Position numbers and translations under genes: made by a program. The notes below the pieces were generated by a model. The model did not search any database and was not told where the DNA came from. It saw only the letters and a program-made list of their open reading frames with translations. A DNA stretch of 39,910 nucleotides, from contig JASJCU010000019.1 in the NCBI GenBank assembly GCA_030065815.1, forward strand, positions 1-39,910. The letters are read 5' to 3'. Below, piece after piece: positions 32,622-39,910 of the stretch (the stretch's first letter is position 1; every line of letters begins with the position of its first letter). The stretch comes from Gammaproteobacteria bacterium (GTDB lineage Bacteria; Pseudomonadota; Gammaproteobacteria; Chromatiales; Chromatiaceae).

Positions 32622-32924
32622 TACTACTCACTCCTCCTGAAGTCGGGCTATTAATTAGCCTCTAATCTAATAATAGACCCACATTGGAACAGGAAGTTGT
32701 ATCGGCCGCCTAGCTTTTTTTCTTCACGTCGGCGCAAAAATCTTTTATGACCCGACGGCCGGCCCGCCGTCCGCCGCTGTCGCAGCTGGTAGAATGGCCC
32801 GGTGCGCGCGCCGCTACAGGCGCCGGGACAGGCGCCGGATGCCTGGAGGTTTTCCTGATTTTACAAGAGGTTATTTGGTCGGCAACCGGTTGAGCAGGCA
32901 TCCGGGCCGAGTCACAATCTGGCG
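32622..32924. other. Divergent control region between the ArsR gene and gpmI
   Basis: These 303 bases hold the promoter of the minus-strand ArsR gene, in the A/T-rich part around 32645-32690. For gpmI, TAGAAT at 32790-32795 with TG one base before it could be an extended -10; no clear -35 is seen. TTTTTTT at 32716-32722 has no stem. I see no gene or structured RNA that I can name. Confidence 0.45.
32648..32676 (-). promoter_or_regulatory. A/T-rich dyad, candidate ArsR operator
   Basis: CTATTAATTAG (32648-32658) and CTAATAATAG (32667-32676) are near-perfect inverted repeats, differing by one inserted base. ATTAG-CCT-CTAAT (32654-32666) is a smaller perfect repeat inside. It lies about 27-55 bases upstream of the ArsR start, where a repressor would cover the promoter. 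Confidence 0.55.
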
Positions 32925-34475
32925 ATGAGCAACAGGGTACGTCCAGCAGTTCTCCTCATCTTCGACGGCTGGGGCATGAGCGACAATACCGACCACAACG
33001 CCATCGGCGCGGCCGCCAAACCGGTCTGGGACCGGTTGTGGAGCAGCTACCCGCACACGGCGATCGCGACGTCCGGCTCGGCCGTCGGCCTGCCCGGTGG
33101 GCAGATGGGCAACTCCGAGGTCGGCCACCTGAATCTCGGTGCCGGGCGCGTCGTCTACCAGGAGTTCACGCGCATCGGGCGCTCGATCCGCACCGGCTCG
33201 TTCTTCACCAACCGCACGCTGACCGACGCCGTCGATCTCGCCGTCGAGCGCGGCAGCGCCGTGCACATCCTCGGCCTGCTGTCGCCGGGCGGCGTGCACA
33301 GCCACGAGGACCACATCCACGCGATGGCCAGGCTGGCGGTCGAGCGTGGCGCGCCGCAGGTCTACCTGCATGCCTTCCTCGACGGCCGCGACATGCCGCC
33401 GAAGAGCGCGGCGCCGTCGCTCGAGAAGATGGACGCGGTGTTCGCCGGGCTCGGCCGCGGCCGCATCGCGACCATCGTCGGCCGTTTCTACGCGATGGAC
33501 CGCGACCACCGCTGGGACCGCATCAAGTGCGCCTACGAACTGATCACCGAGGGCACGGCCGTGCACTGTGCCGCCAGCGCGGTACAGGCCCTCGAGGATG
33601 CCTATGCGCGCGGCGAGAGCGACGAGTTCGTCGCCGCGTCGTGCGTCGGCGAGCCGGTCCGGGTCAACGACGGCGACGTCGTGATCAACATGAACTACCG
33701 CTCCGACCGCGCGCGGCAGATCACGCGTGCGTTCATCTTCGACGATTTCGGCAGCTTCGCGCGCAACGTCACGCCGAAGCTGTCGGCGTTCGTGTCGCTG
33801 ACCGAGTACAGCAAGGACTTCGACATCCCGGTCGCGTACCCGCCGGAGCGTCTCGAGAACACCTTCGGCGAGTACATCGCCAACCTCGGGCTGCACCAGC
33901 TGCGCATCGCCGAGACCGAGAAGTACGCCCACGTGACGTTCTTCTTCAACGGCGGCATCGAGGCGCCGAACGAGGGCGAGGAGCGCATCCTGGTACCGTC
34001 GCCCAAGGTCGCGACCTATGACCTGCAACCGGAGATGAGCGCGCGCGAGGTCACCGACGAGCTGGTCGCGGCGATCGCCAGCGGCCGTTTCGACGCGATC
34101 ATCTGCAACTACGCGAACGGCGACATGGTCGGCCATACCGGCAACTACGACGCCGCGGTGCAGGCCATCGAGGTGCTCGACGAGTGCCTCGGCCGGGTCA
34201 GCGGCGCGGTGCTAGAGGCCGGCGGCGAACTGCTGATCACCGCCGACCACGGCAACGCCGAGCAGATGATCGACCCCGTGGCGCAGCAGGCGCACACCGC
34301 GCACACGACCAACCCGGTACCGCTGATCTACGTCGGCGGACGTGCGTCGGCGCTGATGGACAACGGCGCGCTGTGCGACATCGCGCCGACGCTGCTGCAG
34401 ATCATGGGGCTCCACCAGCCGGCCGAGATGACCGGCCGCTCACTGCTGCTCGCCGCCGACGCCGACGCCGCCTGA
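32925..34475 (+). CDS. gpmI: 2,3-bisphosphoglycerate-independent phosphoglycerate mutase
   Basis: 516 residues, full length. It interconverts 3- and 2-phosphoglycerate in glycolysis, using manganese and a phosphoserine. Visible: [12 protein letters not shown] (first metal site), Ser64 in [17 protein letters not shown] (catalytic), [33 protein letters not shown], and the metal-binding [14 protein letters not shown] 32925 begins just before the conserved start. It opens the plus-strand run gpmI-envC-ctp-yibQ that is common in gammaproteobacteria. Confidence 0.97.
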   Translation: MSNRVRPAVLLIFDGWGMSDNTDHNAIGAAAKPVWDRLWSSYPHTAIATSGSAVGLPGGQMGNSEVGHLNLGAGRVVYQEFTRIGRSIRTGSFFTNRTLTDAVDLAVERGSAVHILGLLSPGGVHSHEDHIHAMARLAVERGAPQVYLHAFLDGRDMPPKSAAPSLEKMDAVFAGLGRGRIATIVGRFYAMDRDHRWDRIKCAYELITEGTAVHCAASAVQALEDAYARGESDEFVAASCVGEPVRVNDGDVVINMNYRSDRARQITRAFIFDDFGSFARNVTPKLSAFVSLTEYSKDFDIPVAYPPERLENTFGEYIANLGLHQLRIAETEKYAHVTFFFNGGIEAPNEGEERILVPSPKVATYDLQPEMSAREVTDELVAAIASGRFDAIICNYANGDMVGHTGNYDAAVQAIEVLDECLGRVSGAVLEAGGELLITADHGNAEQMIDPVAQQAHTAHTTNPVPLIYVGGRASALMDNGALCDIAPTLLQIMGLHQPAEMTGRSLLLAADADAA

Positions 34476-34525
34476 CGCGGCAGCGCGCAGCGGCAACGAC
34501 GACCAATCACCCGCGCGGAGGTGCG

Positions 34526-35692
34526 ATGCGTCTGCCTGCCCTGATCCTCGTTGCCGCCGCCCTGGCCGGGGCGGGCCTGCCGGCATGGGGCGCGTCGGGC
34601 GCCGAGGAGCAGCGCGCCGAGCTCGACACGGTGCGCGAGCGGATCAGCGGTCTGCGCGCACAGATGCGCGATACCAGCGGCGAGAAGTCGGCGCTGACCG
34701 ACCGGCTGCAGAGCGCCGAGCAGCAGATCGGCCGCCTGGCGCGCAAGCTGCGCGTGCTCGACGGCCGCCTGACGCGCCAGCGCCAGCGCCTCGCCAACCT
34801 GGATACCGAGCGCCAGGCGCAGCAGCGTGCGCTCGAGGGCCAGCGCGCGGCACTGGTCAGCCAGGTGCGCGCGGCCTACGCGATGGGCCGCCAGGAGCGC
34901 CTGAAGATCCTGCTCAACCAGCAGGACCCGGCCACGGTCAGCCGGGTCATGGCCTACTACGACTACCTCGGCAGGGCGCGCGCGCAGAAGATGCAGGTGA
35001 TCCGCGACCAGCTCACGGCGATCGCCGCGACCGAGCGCGAGATCGGCGCCGAGCAGCGCAAGCTGGCCGCGCTGCGCGACGAGCAGGCCGGCGAACTCGC
35101 GGCGCTGGAGCGCTCGCAGGCGCTGCGCCGCGACGTCGTCGCCAAGCTGACCCGCGAACTCAACGACCAGAGCCGCCGCCTCGACCGCCTGCAGAGCGAC
35201 GAGCGCGAGCTCGAGACCCTGATCAGCGGCATCGAGGAGGCGCTCGCCGACATCCCGGTCGGCGACGCCCAGCAGGTCGCGTTCGCCGGGCGCCGCGGCC
35301 AGCTGCCGTGGCCGGCGCGCGGCCGCATCGTCAACCGCTTTGGCGCGCCGCGTCTCGGAAGCCTCGATTGGGACGGTGTTATGATCGCCGCACCCGAAGG
35401 ACGCGAGGTGCGTGCGGTACACCATGGCCGGGTCGCGTTCGCCGACTGGCTGCGCGGTTTCGGCCTGCTGCTGATCGTCGACCATGGCGACGGCTACATG
35501 ACCCTGTACGGCCACAACCAGAGCCTGTTCAAGGAAGTCGGCGACTGGGTCGATGTCAATGAACCGGTTGCCCTGGTCGGCAGCAGTGGCGGCCGCGAGC
35601 AGGCGGGTGTGTACTTCGGTATCCGCCACCAGGGGCGTGCGGTCGACCCGGCCAAGTGGTGTCGCCGGGCGAACGGCCGAAACGTGGGCTAG
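34526..35692 (+). CDS. envC: EnvC-like murein hydrolase activator
   Basis: 388 residues from ATG 34526 with GGAGG upstream. A signal peptide (1-22) is followed by a long coiled coil (about 25-250, Gln/Arg/Leu-rich) and a C-terminal LytM (M23) domain (about 270-385, NRFGAPRLGSLDWDGVMIAAP, VDHGDGYMTLYGHN, YFGIRHQG). The zinc ligands HxxxD and HxH are not kept, as in E. coli EnvC. EnvC acts with FtsEX at the septum to switch on the amidases AmiA and AmiB. It lies 50 bp after gpmI. Confidence 0.92.
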   Translation: MRLPALILVAAALAGAGLPAWGASGAEEQRAELDTVRERISGLRAQMRDTSGEKSALTDRLQSAEQQIGRLARKLRVLDGRLTRQRQRLANLDTERQAQQRALEGQRAALVSQVRAAYAMGRQERLKILLNQQDPATVSRVMAYYDYLGRARAQKMQVIRDQLTAIAATEREIGAEQRKLAALRDEQAGELAALERSQALRRDVVAKLTRELNDQSRRLDRLQSDERELETLISGIEEALADIPVGDAQQVAFAGRRGQLPWPARGRIVNRFGAPRLGSLDWDGVMIAAPEGREVRAVHHGRVAFADWLRGFGLLLIVDHGDGYMTLYGHNQSLFKEVGDWVDVNEPVALVGSSGGREQAGVYFGIRHQGRAVDPAKWCRRANGRNVG

Positions 35693-35773
35693 CGCGCATC
35701 TGCGCCGCGCGCTGCGCCACGACGCGCGGGCCTGCGTCGCTTTCCCGGCCCATTGGCCTATTCTGAGGTTGTT

Positions 35774-37090
35774 ATGAAACAGATTCCCTTCGCGGCCGTG
35801 CTCGCCGCTGTCCTGGTCCTCGCCGTGGCGCTGCCCGGCGATCGCAGGCTGCATGCCGAGGCGGCGAACGAGACCGCGAGCGGCCTGCCGCTCGAAGAGC
35901 TGCGCGTGTTCGCCGAGGTGTTCGGCCGGGTCAAGAACGACTACGTCGAGCCGGTCGACGACCGCAAGCTGCTCAAGTACGCGATCGAGGGCATGCTCAG
36001 CGGCCTCGATCCGCACTCGGCGTATCTCGACGAGGAGGACTACCGCGACGTGCGCGTCGGCACCAGCGGCGAGTTCGGCGGCCTCGGCATCGAGGTCGGC
36101 ATGGAGAACGGCTTCGTCAAGGTGATCTCGCCGATCGACGACACCCCGGCGCAGCGCGCCGGCGTGCTCGCCGGCGATGTCATCGTCCGCCTCGACGAGA
36201 AGCCGGTGAAGGGCATGACGCTCGACGAGGCGGTCAAGCTGATGCGCGGCAAGCCGGGCACCGAGCTGAAGCTGACGATCGTCCGCGACGGCGTCGACAA
36301 GCCGCTCGAGATCGTCGTCGTGCGCGACATCATCAAGACCGTCAGCGTCAAGCACCGCATGCTCGATCCGGGCTTCGGCTATGTGCGCCTGTCGCAGTTC
36401 CAGGCGCGCACGCCAGAGGACATGCTGACCGGCATCGGCGCCCTGAAGCGCCAGGCCGGCGGTTCGCTGAAGGGCCTGGTGCTCGACCTGCGCAACAATC
36501 CCGGCGGCGTGCTCAACGCCGCGGTCGCGATCAGTGACGCGTTCCTTACCGGCGGCACGATCGTCTACACCGAGGGTCGGATCAAGGACTCGCAGCTCAA
36601 GTTCAAGGCGGCACCCGATGACGTGCTCGAAGGCGCGCCGATCGTCGTGCTGGTCAACGGCGGTTCGGCATCGGCGTCGGAGATCGTCGCCGGTGCGCTG
36701 CAGGACCACAAGCGCGCCGTGATCATGGGCCAGGAGACCTTCGGCAAGGGCTCGGTGCAGACCATCGTGCCGGTCAACGAGCGCACCGCGGTCAAACTGA
36801 CGACGGCACGCTACTTCACGCCCAACGGCCGCTCGATCCAGGCCGAGGGCATCGTGCCCGACATCGCTCTCGCCAACGTGCGCCTGACGCGCGGTGACGA
36901 CAGCGCCACCCAGCTCAAGGAGTCCGACCTCGCCGGGCACCTGCAGAACACCGAGAACGGCGACGGCGATGCGACCGGCGACGCCGCCGACGATGCGGCC
37001 GGCGACGCCGCCACGGCCGACGACTACGCGCTCAACGAGGCGCTGAATCTGCTCAAGGGCCTGGCGATCCTGCGGCCCGGGGCGGCATGA
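35774..37090 (+). CDS. S41 carboxyl-terminal processing protease (Ctp)
   Basis: 438 residues from ATG 35774. A signal peptide (about 1-28) is followed by an N-terminal helical part, a PDZ domain (about 92-180) and the protease core. The catalytic Ser300 lies in NGGSASASEIVAG and Lys325 in ETFGKGSVQT, the Ser/Lys dyad spacing of CtpA. The acidic Gly-Asp-Ala tail (GDGDATGDAADDAAGDAA) precedes a final helix. It trims periplasmic proteins and often regulates cell-wall hydrolases, which fits its place after envC. The stop overlaps the next start in ATGA. Confidence 0.94.
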   Translation: MKQIPFAAVLAAVLVLAVALPGDRRLHAEAANETASGLPLEELRVFAEVFGRVKNDYVEPVDDRKLLKYAIEGMLSGLDPHSAYLDEEDYRDVRVGTSGEFGGLGIEVGMENGFVKVISPIDDTPAQRAGVLAGDVIVRLDEKPVKGMTLDEAVKLMRGKPGTELKLTIVRDGVDKPLEIVVVRDIIKTVSVKHRMLDPGFGYVRLSQFQARTPEDMLTGIGALKRQAGGSLKGLVLDLRNNPGGVLNAAVAISDAFLTGGTIVYTEGRIKDSQLKFKAAPDDVLEGAPIVVLVNGGSASASEIVAGALQDHKRAVIMGQETFGKGSVQTIVPVNERTAVKLTTARYFTPNGRSIQAEGIVPDIALANVRLTRGDDSATQLKESDLAGHLQNTENGDGDATGDAADDAAGDAATADDYALNEALNLLKGLAILRPGAA

Positions 37091-37878
37091 ACCGGCTGCT
37101 CGGCCTGATCTGCCTGCTGGCCGCGTGGCCGCTGGCGGCGGCCGAGCCGGCGCGCATCGCGATCATCATCGACGACCTCGGTAACCACCGCACGCTCGGC
37201 CACCGCGCGCTGGCGCTGCCCGGCGCCCTGACCTACTCGGTGCTGCCACGGCGCCCGCACAGCGCCGACATCGCGCGGCGCGCCCACGCCGCCGGCAAGG
37301 AGGTCATGCTGCACCTGCCGATGCAGACCAGCGACGGCCGGCGCATGGGCGGCGGCGGCCTGTCGCTGAGCATGGACCGCCGCCAGTTCATGTACGCGCT
37401 GCGCGACAGCCTGGCCTCGGTGCCGCACGTCGTCGGCGTCAACAACCACATGGGCAGCCTGCTGACCCAGCACCCGGGCGCGATGCGCTGGCTGATGGAG
37501 GACCTGGCCTGCTACGACCGCCTGTACTTCGTCGACAGTCGCACCGACGTGCGCACCGTCGCGCGTCGCCAGGCCCGCGCGGCCGGCCTCGCGAACGCCG
37601 AGCGCGACGTGTTCCTCGACAATCGGCAGGAGCCGGAGTACATCCGTGGCCAGCTGCATCGCCTGATCGCCGAGGCGCGCCGGCACGGTAGCGCGATCGG
37701 CATCGGCCACCCGTATCCGGCGACGCTGGCCGTGCTGGCTGAAGAATTGCCGCGATTGGCCGAACAGGGTATTCAACTGGTGCCGGTCTCGCGACTGGTC
37801 GAACGACAAAGGAATGACCGCCTATGGCACGCGTCCTCGTCCCCCTTGCGAACGGCTGCGAAGAACTCGAAGCCGTAA
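37087..37878 (+). CDS. Divergent polysaccharide deacetylase, YibQ-like
   Basis: 263 residues with a signal peptide (1-19). The NodB-like fold of the YibQ (DUF610) family is shown by RIAIIIDDLGN, EVMLHLPMQT, VVGVNNHMGSLLT, LYFVDSRTD and GSAIGIGHPYP. The exact enzymatic activity is not settled; a role in envelope polysaccharide or peptidoglycan remodelling is assumed from its constant position after envC and ctp. Its 3' end overlaps the DJ-1 gene by 55 bases. Confidence 0.91.
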   Translation: MNRLLGLICLLAAWPLAAAEPARIAIIIDDLGNHRTLGHRALALPGALTYSVLPRRPHSADIARRAHAAGKEVMLHLPMQTSDGRRMGGGGLSLSMDRRQFMYALRDSLASVPHVVGVNNHMGSLLTQHPGAMRWLMEDLACYDRLYFVDSRTDVRTVARRQARAAGLANAERDVFLDNRQEPEYIRGQLHRLIAEARRHGSAIGIGHPYPATLAVLAEELPRLAEQGIQLVPVSRLVERQRNDRLWHASSSPLRTAAKNSKP

Positions 37879-38375
37879 CCATCATCGATCTGCTGCGCCG
37901 CGCCGGCGTCGAGGTCGTGACCGCCGGCCTCGCCGACGGCCCGGTGACCGCGAGCCGCGGTGTCGTGCTGCTTCCCGACCAGCCGCTCGACGCCGTGCTC
38001 GGCGAGGATTTCGACATGATCGTGCTGCCCGGCGGACTGCCGGGCGCCGACCATCTCGACGCCGACCCGCGGATCCATACGCTGCTGCAGCGCATGGCCG
38101 AACAGGGCCGCTACACCGCGGCGATCTGCGCCGCGCCGAAGGTGCTGCTGAACGCCGGCCTGCTCGACAACCACAAGGCGACCGCCTACCCCGGCGTCAT
38201 CGATGCCAGCGACGCGATCGGCGCGCAGCTGCTCGACGACCCGGTGGTCAGCGACGGCAACGTGGTCACGTCGCGCGGCCCGGGCACGGCGATGGATTTC
38301 GCGCTGACGTTGATCGAGCGGCTGCTCGGCGCCGAGCAACGCCGCGCCGTCGAACAACCGTTGCTGCGACCGTGA
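37824..38375 (+). CDS. DJ-1/PfpI family protein, YajL-like
   Basis: 183 residues matching DJ-1 proteins: VLVPLANGCEELEAV (with the conserved glutamate), MIVLPGGLPGA, and AAICAAPKVL with nucleophilic Cys102. DJ-1/YajL proteins protect against oxidative and carbonyl stress; the biochemical activity is debated. The ATG lies inside the end of the YibQ-like gene, 55 bases before that gene stops, so translation is probably coupled. Confidence 0.93.
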   Translation: MARVLVPLANGCEELEAVTIIDLLRRAGVEVVTAGLADGPVTASRGVVLLPDQPLDAVLGEDFDMIVLPGGLPGADHLDADPRIHTLLQRMAEQGRYTAAICAAPKVLLNAGLLDNHKATAYPGVIDASDAIGAQLLDDPVVSDGNVVTSRGPGTAMDFALTLIERLLGAEQRRAVEQPLLRP

Positions 38376-38397
38376 CGCGTCGCTGAGGAAACCTGCC

Positions 38398-39708
38398 ATG
38401 TCCCGTACCGGCAAAATCGCCCTGATCGTACTGATTCCCGTCGTGCTCTACGGCGTCGCCAAGGGCCTGCTCTACTACCAGGCCAAGAGCACCGTCGACG
38501 ACATCGTCACCGCCGCGTCGAACCACGCCGATATCCGCTACGCCGACATCGCGACCGACCTGCGCGGCGCGGTCACGGTCAGCCAGATCACTGTGCAGCC
38601 GCGCGGCTCGGCGGACACGCTGGGCATCGACACGCTGCGCATCAGCAGCGACGGCCCGCTGTTCTTCTTCGAGAGCGCCAACTGGAAGCCGGGACAGAAC
38701 GCGCCGCCGTCGCGCCTCGCGTTCGACATCCGCGGCGTCAAGCTGCCGCTGAACGCCGAGATGCTGCGCAAGCCGGTGCCGGTGATGCCGCCGCAGGGCG
38801 CGGACGCGAATCCGTGCAGCGCGGGCCTGGAGCTCGATCCGGAGCTGCTGCAACAGATCGGTTTCGCCGAGCTGCACATCGACATCGGCGGCCGCTACCA
38901 CCTCGACGAGGACCGCCAGACGCTCGACGTCGGCATGGAGTTCGACGTCCACGACATCCAGTCGATGTCGCTCGGCCTGACGCTCGCCGATGTCGATGTC
39001 CAGGCGCTCAATGCCGGCGCCCCGCCGGCGCTCAACCTGGATACCTTCAGCGTCAGCATGCGCATTGATCCGGCGTTCGGTCGCCAGTTGCTGAAGACCT
39101 GCGCGATCGGCAGCGACCAGCCGGTGCAGGCGTGGAGCGACCACCTCGCCGAGCGCGCGCTGCAGCAGTTCGAGCTGCAGGGCGTGTCGCTCGGCGGCGG
39201 CCTGCGCCGCGCGCTGCGCGACTTCTACCGCGATTGGGGTGAGTTCACGATCGAGGCCAGGCCGAGCAACCCGATCGGTCTGCTCAGCCTGATGTTCCTG
39301 CCGCCCGACCAGCTGGCACCGGCGCTCGGCCTGCGCATGCGCCTCAACGACCAGCCGATCGCCGATACCAGCTTCGACTGGCAGCAGCCGGACGCGCAGC
39401 GCCTCGCCGCGCTGTTGAGTGGCGAGGTCCCCGCCGAGGCGATCGAGCAGCAGCCGGCGGCAGCCAGCCGGATCCTCGTGCGCCGCCAGTACGAGCGCGT
39501 CGACGTCGCCGACATCGACGCCTATGTCGATCACAAGGTGCGCGTGAAGCCGCGCGGCCAGCCGATGCGCGAGGGGGTGCTCAAGGGCATCGTGCGCGGC
39601 GAGGCCGAGGTCGAGCAGGCGCTGCACGGTGGCAAGTACACGGTCTATGTACCGCTCGCCCAGATCGAGAGCCTGCAGGCGCTGATGCAGCGCCAAATCA
39701 CCAACTAG
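38398..39708 (+). CDS. Membrane-anchored protein of unknown function
   Basis: 436 residues. One N-terminal helix (about 6-25, IALIVLIPVVLYGVAKGLLYY) anchors a large, beta-rich periplasmic part with repeated amphipathic strands (ADIRYADIATDLRGAVTVSQITVQP; LHIDIGGRYHLDEDRQTLDVGMEFDVHD). This pattern recalls AsmA-like or DUF945/YdgA-like proteins, but I cannot assign it. Two cysteines (about 140 and 239) could form a disulfide. It begins 22 bp after the DJ-1 stop. The last codons and stop are duplicated: ATCACCAACTAG is followed at once by ATCACCAACTGA. Confidence 0.8.
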   Translation: MSRTGKIALIVLIPVVLYGVAKGLLYYQAKSTVDDIVTAASNHADIRYADIATDLRGAVTVSQITVQPRGSADTLGIDTLRISSDGPLFFFESANWKPGQNAPPSRLAFDIRGVKLPLNAEMLRKPVPVMPPQGADANPCSAGLELDPELLQQIGFAELHIDIGGRYHLDEDRQTLDVGMEFDVHDIQSMSLGLTLADVDVQALNAGAPPALNLDTFSVSMRIDPAFGRQLLKTCAIGSDQPVQAWSDHLAERALQQFELQGVSLGGGLRRALRDFYRDWGEFTIEARPSNPIGLLSLMFLPPDQLAPALGLRMRLNDQPIADTSFDWQQPDAQRLAALLSGEVPAEAIEQQPAAASRILVRRQYERVDVADIDAYVDHKVRVKPRGQPMREGVLKGIVRGEAEVEQALHGGKYTVYVPLAQIESLQALMQRQITN

Positions 39709-39910
39709 ATCACCAACTGACGCTGCGCCCGCGGTCCGCCGCGCACCACGGCAGGCGACGCTGCACGCCGCGGCGGCGCGCACGGCGCCCGGTCGCGCCG
39801 GGCCCGGCCGGTGGCTTTTCCCGGCATGCGCAGCGCCATCGCCATGGCGCGAGTAGGCCCAGCCGCGGCGGGCGAGAAACCGCAGGCGTCGGATTCACGC
39901 AGCGCCGGGC
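39709..39910. other. Downstream end region with a weak terminator-like hairpin
   Basis: No gene is visible in these 202 bases. GCCCGG (39787-39792) pairs with CCGGGC (39798-39803), and TTTT follows at 39816-39819 after further GC-rich sequence. This could be a weak stop for the plus-strand transcript, but the T-run is short and distant. Confidence 0.3.

Noticed and set aside
34328-36940. An 870-codon minus-strand open frame opposite gpmI, envC and the S41 protease
   Set aside because: Same shadow effect; repetitive Leu/Ala/Asp/Arg composition and no motif, while three well-known genes occupy the plus strand.
1-39910. tRNA or rRNA genes, insertion sequences, integrases or attachment sites
   Set aside because: I looked for tRNA-like CCA ends with cloverleaf arms, transposase or integrase domains and terminal inverted repeats, and recognised none, so transfer of the accessory block is inferred from gene order only.

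Overview
ORGANISM. The window is GC-rich throughout, with strong G/C preference at third codon positions. The block gpsA-secB-rhodanese facing gpmI-envC-ctp-yibQ is a familiar gammaproteobacterial arrangement. Multiheme cytochromes, rhodaneses and Fe-S/NrfD membrane complexes point to a sulfur-metabolising, respiratory gammaproteobacterium, perhaps Chromatiales/Ectothiorhodospira-like. This placement is inferred from gene content only.

LAYOUT. (1) 1-125: 3' end of trmL, ending in a 24-bp perfect palindrome. (2) 432-10777: a tightly packed plus-strand run of nine recognisable genes plus one micro-ORF. It holds a pentaheme and a tetraheme cytochrome c, a Tat-exported ferredoxin-like protein and a DsrP/HybB-like membrane protein, a secreted triple-rhodanese protein, a PsrA/PhsA-like molybdopterin enzyme with its four-cluster Fe-S subunit and NrfD-type membrane subunit, and a rhodanese-fold lipoprotein with a Gly-Leu repeat tail. 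I read it as one periplasmic sulfur-handling electron-transfer system; it is the most interesting part of the window. (3) 10957-15819: rubrerythrin-like protein, a membrane GGDEF-EAL protein, dodecin, and small DUF proteins. (4) 15926-21897 (minus strand): a copper/silver cassette cueR-like > HMA protein > CopL-like > cusB > cusA, driven by a textbook 19-bp-spacer MerR-family promoter. (5) 22251-26028: small secreted and membrane proteins, then a NemR-like TetR regulator with a carboxymuconolactone-decarboxylase-family protein and a nitroreductase; the same 16-bp operator stands before the regulator and before its target. (6) 26164-30231: an overlapping three-gene signalling operon (solute-binding lipoprotein > HAMP-PAS-GGDEF-EAL > hemerythrin). 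(7) 30206-39708: conserved core: gpsA, secB, YibN-like rhodanese and an ArsR regulator (minus), then gpmI, envC, S41 protease, YibQ-like deacetylase, DJ-1 protein and a membrane-anchored unknown (plus).

HOW IT FITS TOGETHER. In many gammaproteobacteria trmL lies next to gpsA/secB and reads in the same direction. Here it points the opposite way and is separated from gpsA by 30 kb of respiratory, copper and signalling genes, which suggests an inversion or insertion at that junction. The sulfur theme recurs on both sides: two rhodanese proteins in the respiratory cluster, and a YibN-like rhodanese next to an ArsR regulator whose cysteines recall persulfide sensors. Two complete c-di-GMP synthase/hydrolase proteins, one tied to hemerythrin, suggest that oxygen or redox state feeds into second-messenger signalling.
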